This document shows positions 61,748 through 64,000 of a DNA stretch of 64,000 bases, in pieces (within the stretch, counting starts at the first letter, position 1; each line of letters starts with the position of its first letter). The stretch spans positions 1,240,001-1,304,000 of the forward strand of contig JAIXMP010000002.1 in the NCBI GenBank assembly GCA_025677815.1, given 5' to 3'. A model generated the notes under the pieces. The model did no database searches. It saw nothing but the letters and a program-made list of their open reading frames with translations, and was not told the DNA's origin. Position numbers and translations under genes: made by a program. The stretch is from Phascolomyces articulosus. Its lineage: Eukaryota > Mucoromycota > Mucoromycetes > Mucorales > Lichtheimiaceae.

Positions 61748-62749
61748 TTAATAAGGTTTAAATCGTCGTGCTTGTTTTTGTTGTTCAATTTTTTGTTTAT
61801 CTTGTTCAAAACGTTCACGTAATTGTTGTAATTCATTTTGTTTCTTTTGACGTAATTGAAACCGATAAAAATCAACAAGATCGCCCATCTTTTTCTTTTT
61901 AGGTTGTTCGATAGGAGTAGTAGGTGTAGCTGAAGCTATTCCCTTTTTAACACGCGTCACTACAGTAAATCCATCCTCATCCATCTTATTCATTCGTTCT
62001 TGAGCTTCACGTTCCTTTTCATATTCACTGGCTGTAAACTTGAGCATAAATGCATTCACTTGTTGTTGTAACTGATCATGATCAGGTCGTTCGATATTAT
62101 ATTCGCGAATATATCCTATATATATATATATACTCTTGTTAATAAGAGTCGTCCATAAACCTTATCCATATATTCAATTAACAAAAGTGATCCCCCTCTT
62201 AATTGTAAACTTACGTTTAAAACCTAAAGGTTGTTGTTTTGTTTCTGCTTTCCATTTCTTTTCTTGATGTGGCATATCCAATACACGATCCAAATCTTCC
62301 TTTGATTTAAATACAATATGAGCAAACGATCCACTTTCAAATATCCTCCTTAAATAAACAGCTTTTTGCTGCTGTTCTTCCTCTTGGTCTTGTTGTTGTT
62401 GCTTTTTGGTGCGATACTTTTTCTTTTTCTTGTGAGCTGAGTCATCTTCTTGGATGGAGAGTTTATTGCCAGGATATTGAACATGATCAATTTGACCATA
62501 AGTTTGAAATAATTCCTGCAAATGACTATCGGTGGTATCGACGGGAAGATTCAAAACAAATAATGATCGATCGTTACTATCAGTATCGGCTGTTATGCGT
62601 GTTTCATGTTTTTTCATGTAGATATAATGACGACAATTTTTGGCCACAGTCACTGGCAATGCTTTGAATCCATTGAATTCTTGAAGATCGGGATCACCAT
62701 TATTATTTTGTGTGGATGGGGTGGTTGATTTGGATTTCTTTTTGACCAT
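61748..62749 (-). CDS. RRP7: ribosomal RNA-processing protein 7 (Rrp7)
   Basis: Two exons (62749-62215, 62115-61748) total 903 nt, 300 aa. Rrp7 acts in 40S pre-ribosome assembly (UTP-C/CURI complexes) in the nucleolus. The N-terminal half carries an RRM-like fold (SLFVLNLPVDTTDSHLQELF, GSFAHIVFKSKEDLDRVL) interrupted by a Lys/Gln-rich insert (about 105-130). The C-terminal RRP7 domain is diagnostic: VNAFMLKFTASEYEKEREAQ, DEDGFTVVTRVKKG, DFYRFQLRQKK and the terminal RRFKPY. The intron lies where the two halves join. Divergently transcribed from the gene at 63282 with about 530 bp between starts. Confidence 0.93.
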
Positions 62750-63281
62750 TTTTTTTTTAATATATGCGTTTTAAAAAAAGAGAGAAGAAACTTGCTATCC
62801 TGGGTGGCTGGGTAATTTATTTTCTCTTCCAGCTTTGCTTTTTTATAATAATTTTGACAGCACAAATATTTCAATTAATGCAGCATAGAAAAAATTACAT
62901 TCTTTTTTTTTCACTCATTATGATAATACCCTCCTGTTCCTCGCGCACGTACAATCCCAAATTCTTTATATATAAAAATGATATTCATCTCTCCTCCCGA
63001 ATAAGAAATGAGTTTTTAGTTTCTTTAAAAAGAAAATAAACATTGCTTTAAATATCAAATCAAGGAGGCGACTTAATAGTAGTTGGTAGTAATAAGTAGT
63101 GTTTATATACTACATATATATATAATAAACAACCCCTATTAAATCCTGTATCCTATCATGCTTCAACCCCTTATATTATTTATTTTTATGTTGTTAAAAA
63201 AAACAAGATATCATCACTCATTCTTTTTCTTTTTTCCCCACATCCATCCTTCTTCTTTCTCATAATTTAAATTTAATTCAA
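62750..63281. other. bidirectional promoter region
   Basis: About 530 bp between the divergent RRP7 (-) and partial (+) genes. Contains TA-rich and T-rich tracts; no ORF accepted. Confidence 0.6.
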
Positions 63282-64000
63282 ATGGAAACAAATACATCGT
63301 CAGCAACAACTACAACATCCACACCTTCATCCGGCAATAATGATAAAAAAGGTGGGTGGTTACACACATTTTTCATTTGCATAATTTTCTATCTAGAATA
63401 GCAGGACTGATATAGCTATTTGTATATAGTGCGTAAACCTTCGTCCCTTCATAATTCCAGTTCACGAAGATCCCTTGTCAATGTCTTTTCTTCTTCATCG
63501 TCATCACGTCATTCTATAACACATACATTAAAACCTCATAAATCGTCCCCTTCTTTATCCCGTACATTATCTTTGGGAGGTAAATCCCATGTCACCAAGT
63601 TATATAATACAGGTGCTATTGCTCCATCGTGTTATTTACCAAGTCATCAACAAATTGCAGTTCAAATTACTAGTCAACCTACACAAACATTTTTAGCAGC
63701 TCAACAACACCAACAACAATTACAACAAAAAAAGAACCAAACTCATCAGTTACAAAAGAAAAAATCCCACTATTCTACAAAACAACAACTTTTGCAGGCG
63801 AGTCATAATAGTTTATCATTGGCGCGTGATGAATCTATCGGCGGAGTATCATCATTGGATAATAAGGCACGCGACAGATCAACGTTTAAAGGGGTCTTGG
63901 ATAAAGTCGTAGGTGGTTTCAATGGTACACACCCTTCTTTTTTTTTCCCAGTGTGATTTTCTTTTTTAATTTTTGAATCTAATGAAATTGACCATAGATT
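63282..64000 (+). CDS. 5' part of a Ser/Gln-rich gene, possibly a PAK/Ste20-type kinase (truncated by window end)
   Basis: Exons 63282-63351 and 63430-63924, with a probable third starting at 63998 (acceptor CCATAG). The first two code 188 residues plus one base. The N-terminus is Thr/Ser-rich (METNTSSATTTTSTPSS), followed by Ser/Arg-rich and Gln/Lys-rich low complexity. The last part, DRSTFKGVLDKVVGGFN, resembles the basic segment that precedes the CRIB domain in some fungal PAK kinases, but neither CRIB nor kinase domain is in the window. Continuing the frame into 63998 adds Asp next. Treat the kinase idea as a hypothesis; the gene model itself is sound. Confidence 0.6.

Overview
This is AT-rich nuclear DNA of a filamentous fungus. 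Split genes are dense, with short GT-AG introns (mostly about 50-170 nt) and CT-rich tracts before some starts. The gene set (mitochondrial EndoG, Atg11, beta-adaptin, a G-alpha, fungal-type MAP kinase phosphatase, Iml2, Rrp7, SCPx thiolase with a PTS1 tail) together with the AT-rich, Gln/Ser/Thr-rich coding style suggests an early-diverging fungus of the Mucoromycota, probably Mucorales. That placement is inference; no rDNA or marker gene is present. No tRNA, rRNA, CRISPR array or intact transposon was recognised.

Layout. 1-2065: a possible terminal exon, then non-coding sequence with a GC-richer hairpin island. 2066-3144 (+): EndoG/Nuc1 nuclease. 3552-9176 (-): a 1667-aa kinesin-like protein whose motor has lost switch I and most of switch II. 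9700-11326 (-): cardiolipin synthase. 12494-13985 (-): Lys/Glu-rich repeat protein. 14298-16490 (-): membrane-anchored fasciclin (FAS1) protein. 16491-18628: gene-poor. 18629-20587 (+): F-box/LRR protein. 20907-27179 (+): 21-exon ATG11. 27807-28415 (-): SmD2. 29266-30885 (-): HSL-type alpha/beta hydrolase. 30886-34756: 3.9 kb gene desert. 34757-37818 (+): beta-adaptin. 38202-40386 (-): rhodanese plus dual-specificity phosphatase. 41090-41968 (-): KIN17-like protein. 41969-45577: 3.6 kb without a confident gene but strongly CT-rich on the + strand. 45578-47317 (-): zinc-ribbon plus DnaJ-X protein. 48056-49581 (-): Sel1-repeat protein. 50895-51080 (+): small secreted Cys-containing peptide with an apparent frameshift. 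51392-52973 (-): peroxisomal SCPx thiolase. 53586-56927 (-): Iml2/TTC39 family protein. 59297-61182 (+): G-alpha. 61748-62749 (-): RRP7. 63282 to the window end (+): 5' part of an unfinished gene.

Most genes are unrelated housekeeping genes and no biosynthetic or defence cluster is evident. Thematic links are loose: mitochondria (EndoG, cardiolipin synthase, Iml2), membrane traffic and autophagy (beta-adaptin, ATG11), RNA and ribosome biogenesis (SmD2, RRP7, KIN17), signalling (G-alpha, phosphatase, possible PAK-type gene). For nearly every multi-exon gene I summed the exon lengths by hand and the total closes as a whole number of codons ending at the stop, which supports the splice models. 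The best leads are the degenerate kinesin, the frameshifted secreted Cys peptide and a 6-nt microexon in the G-alpha gene.
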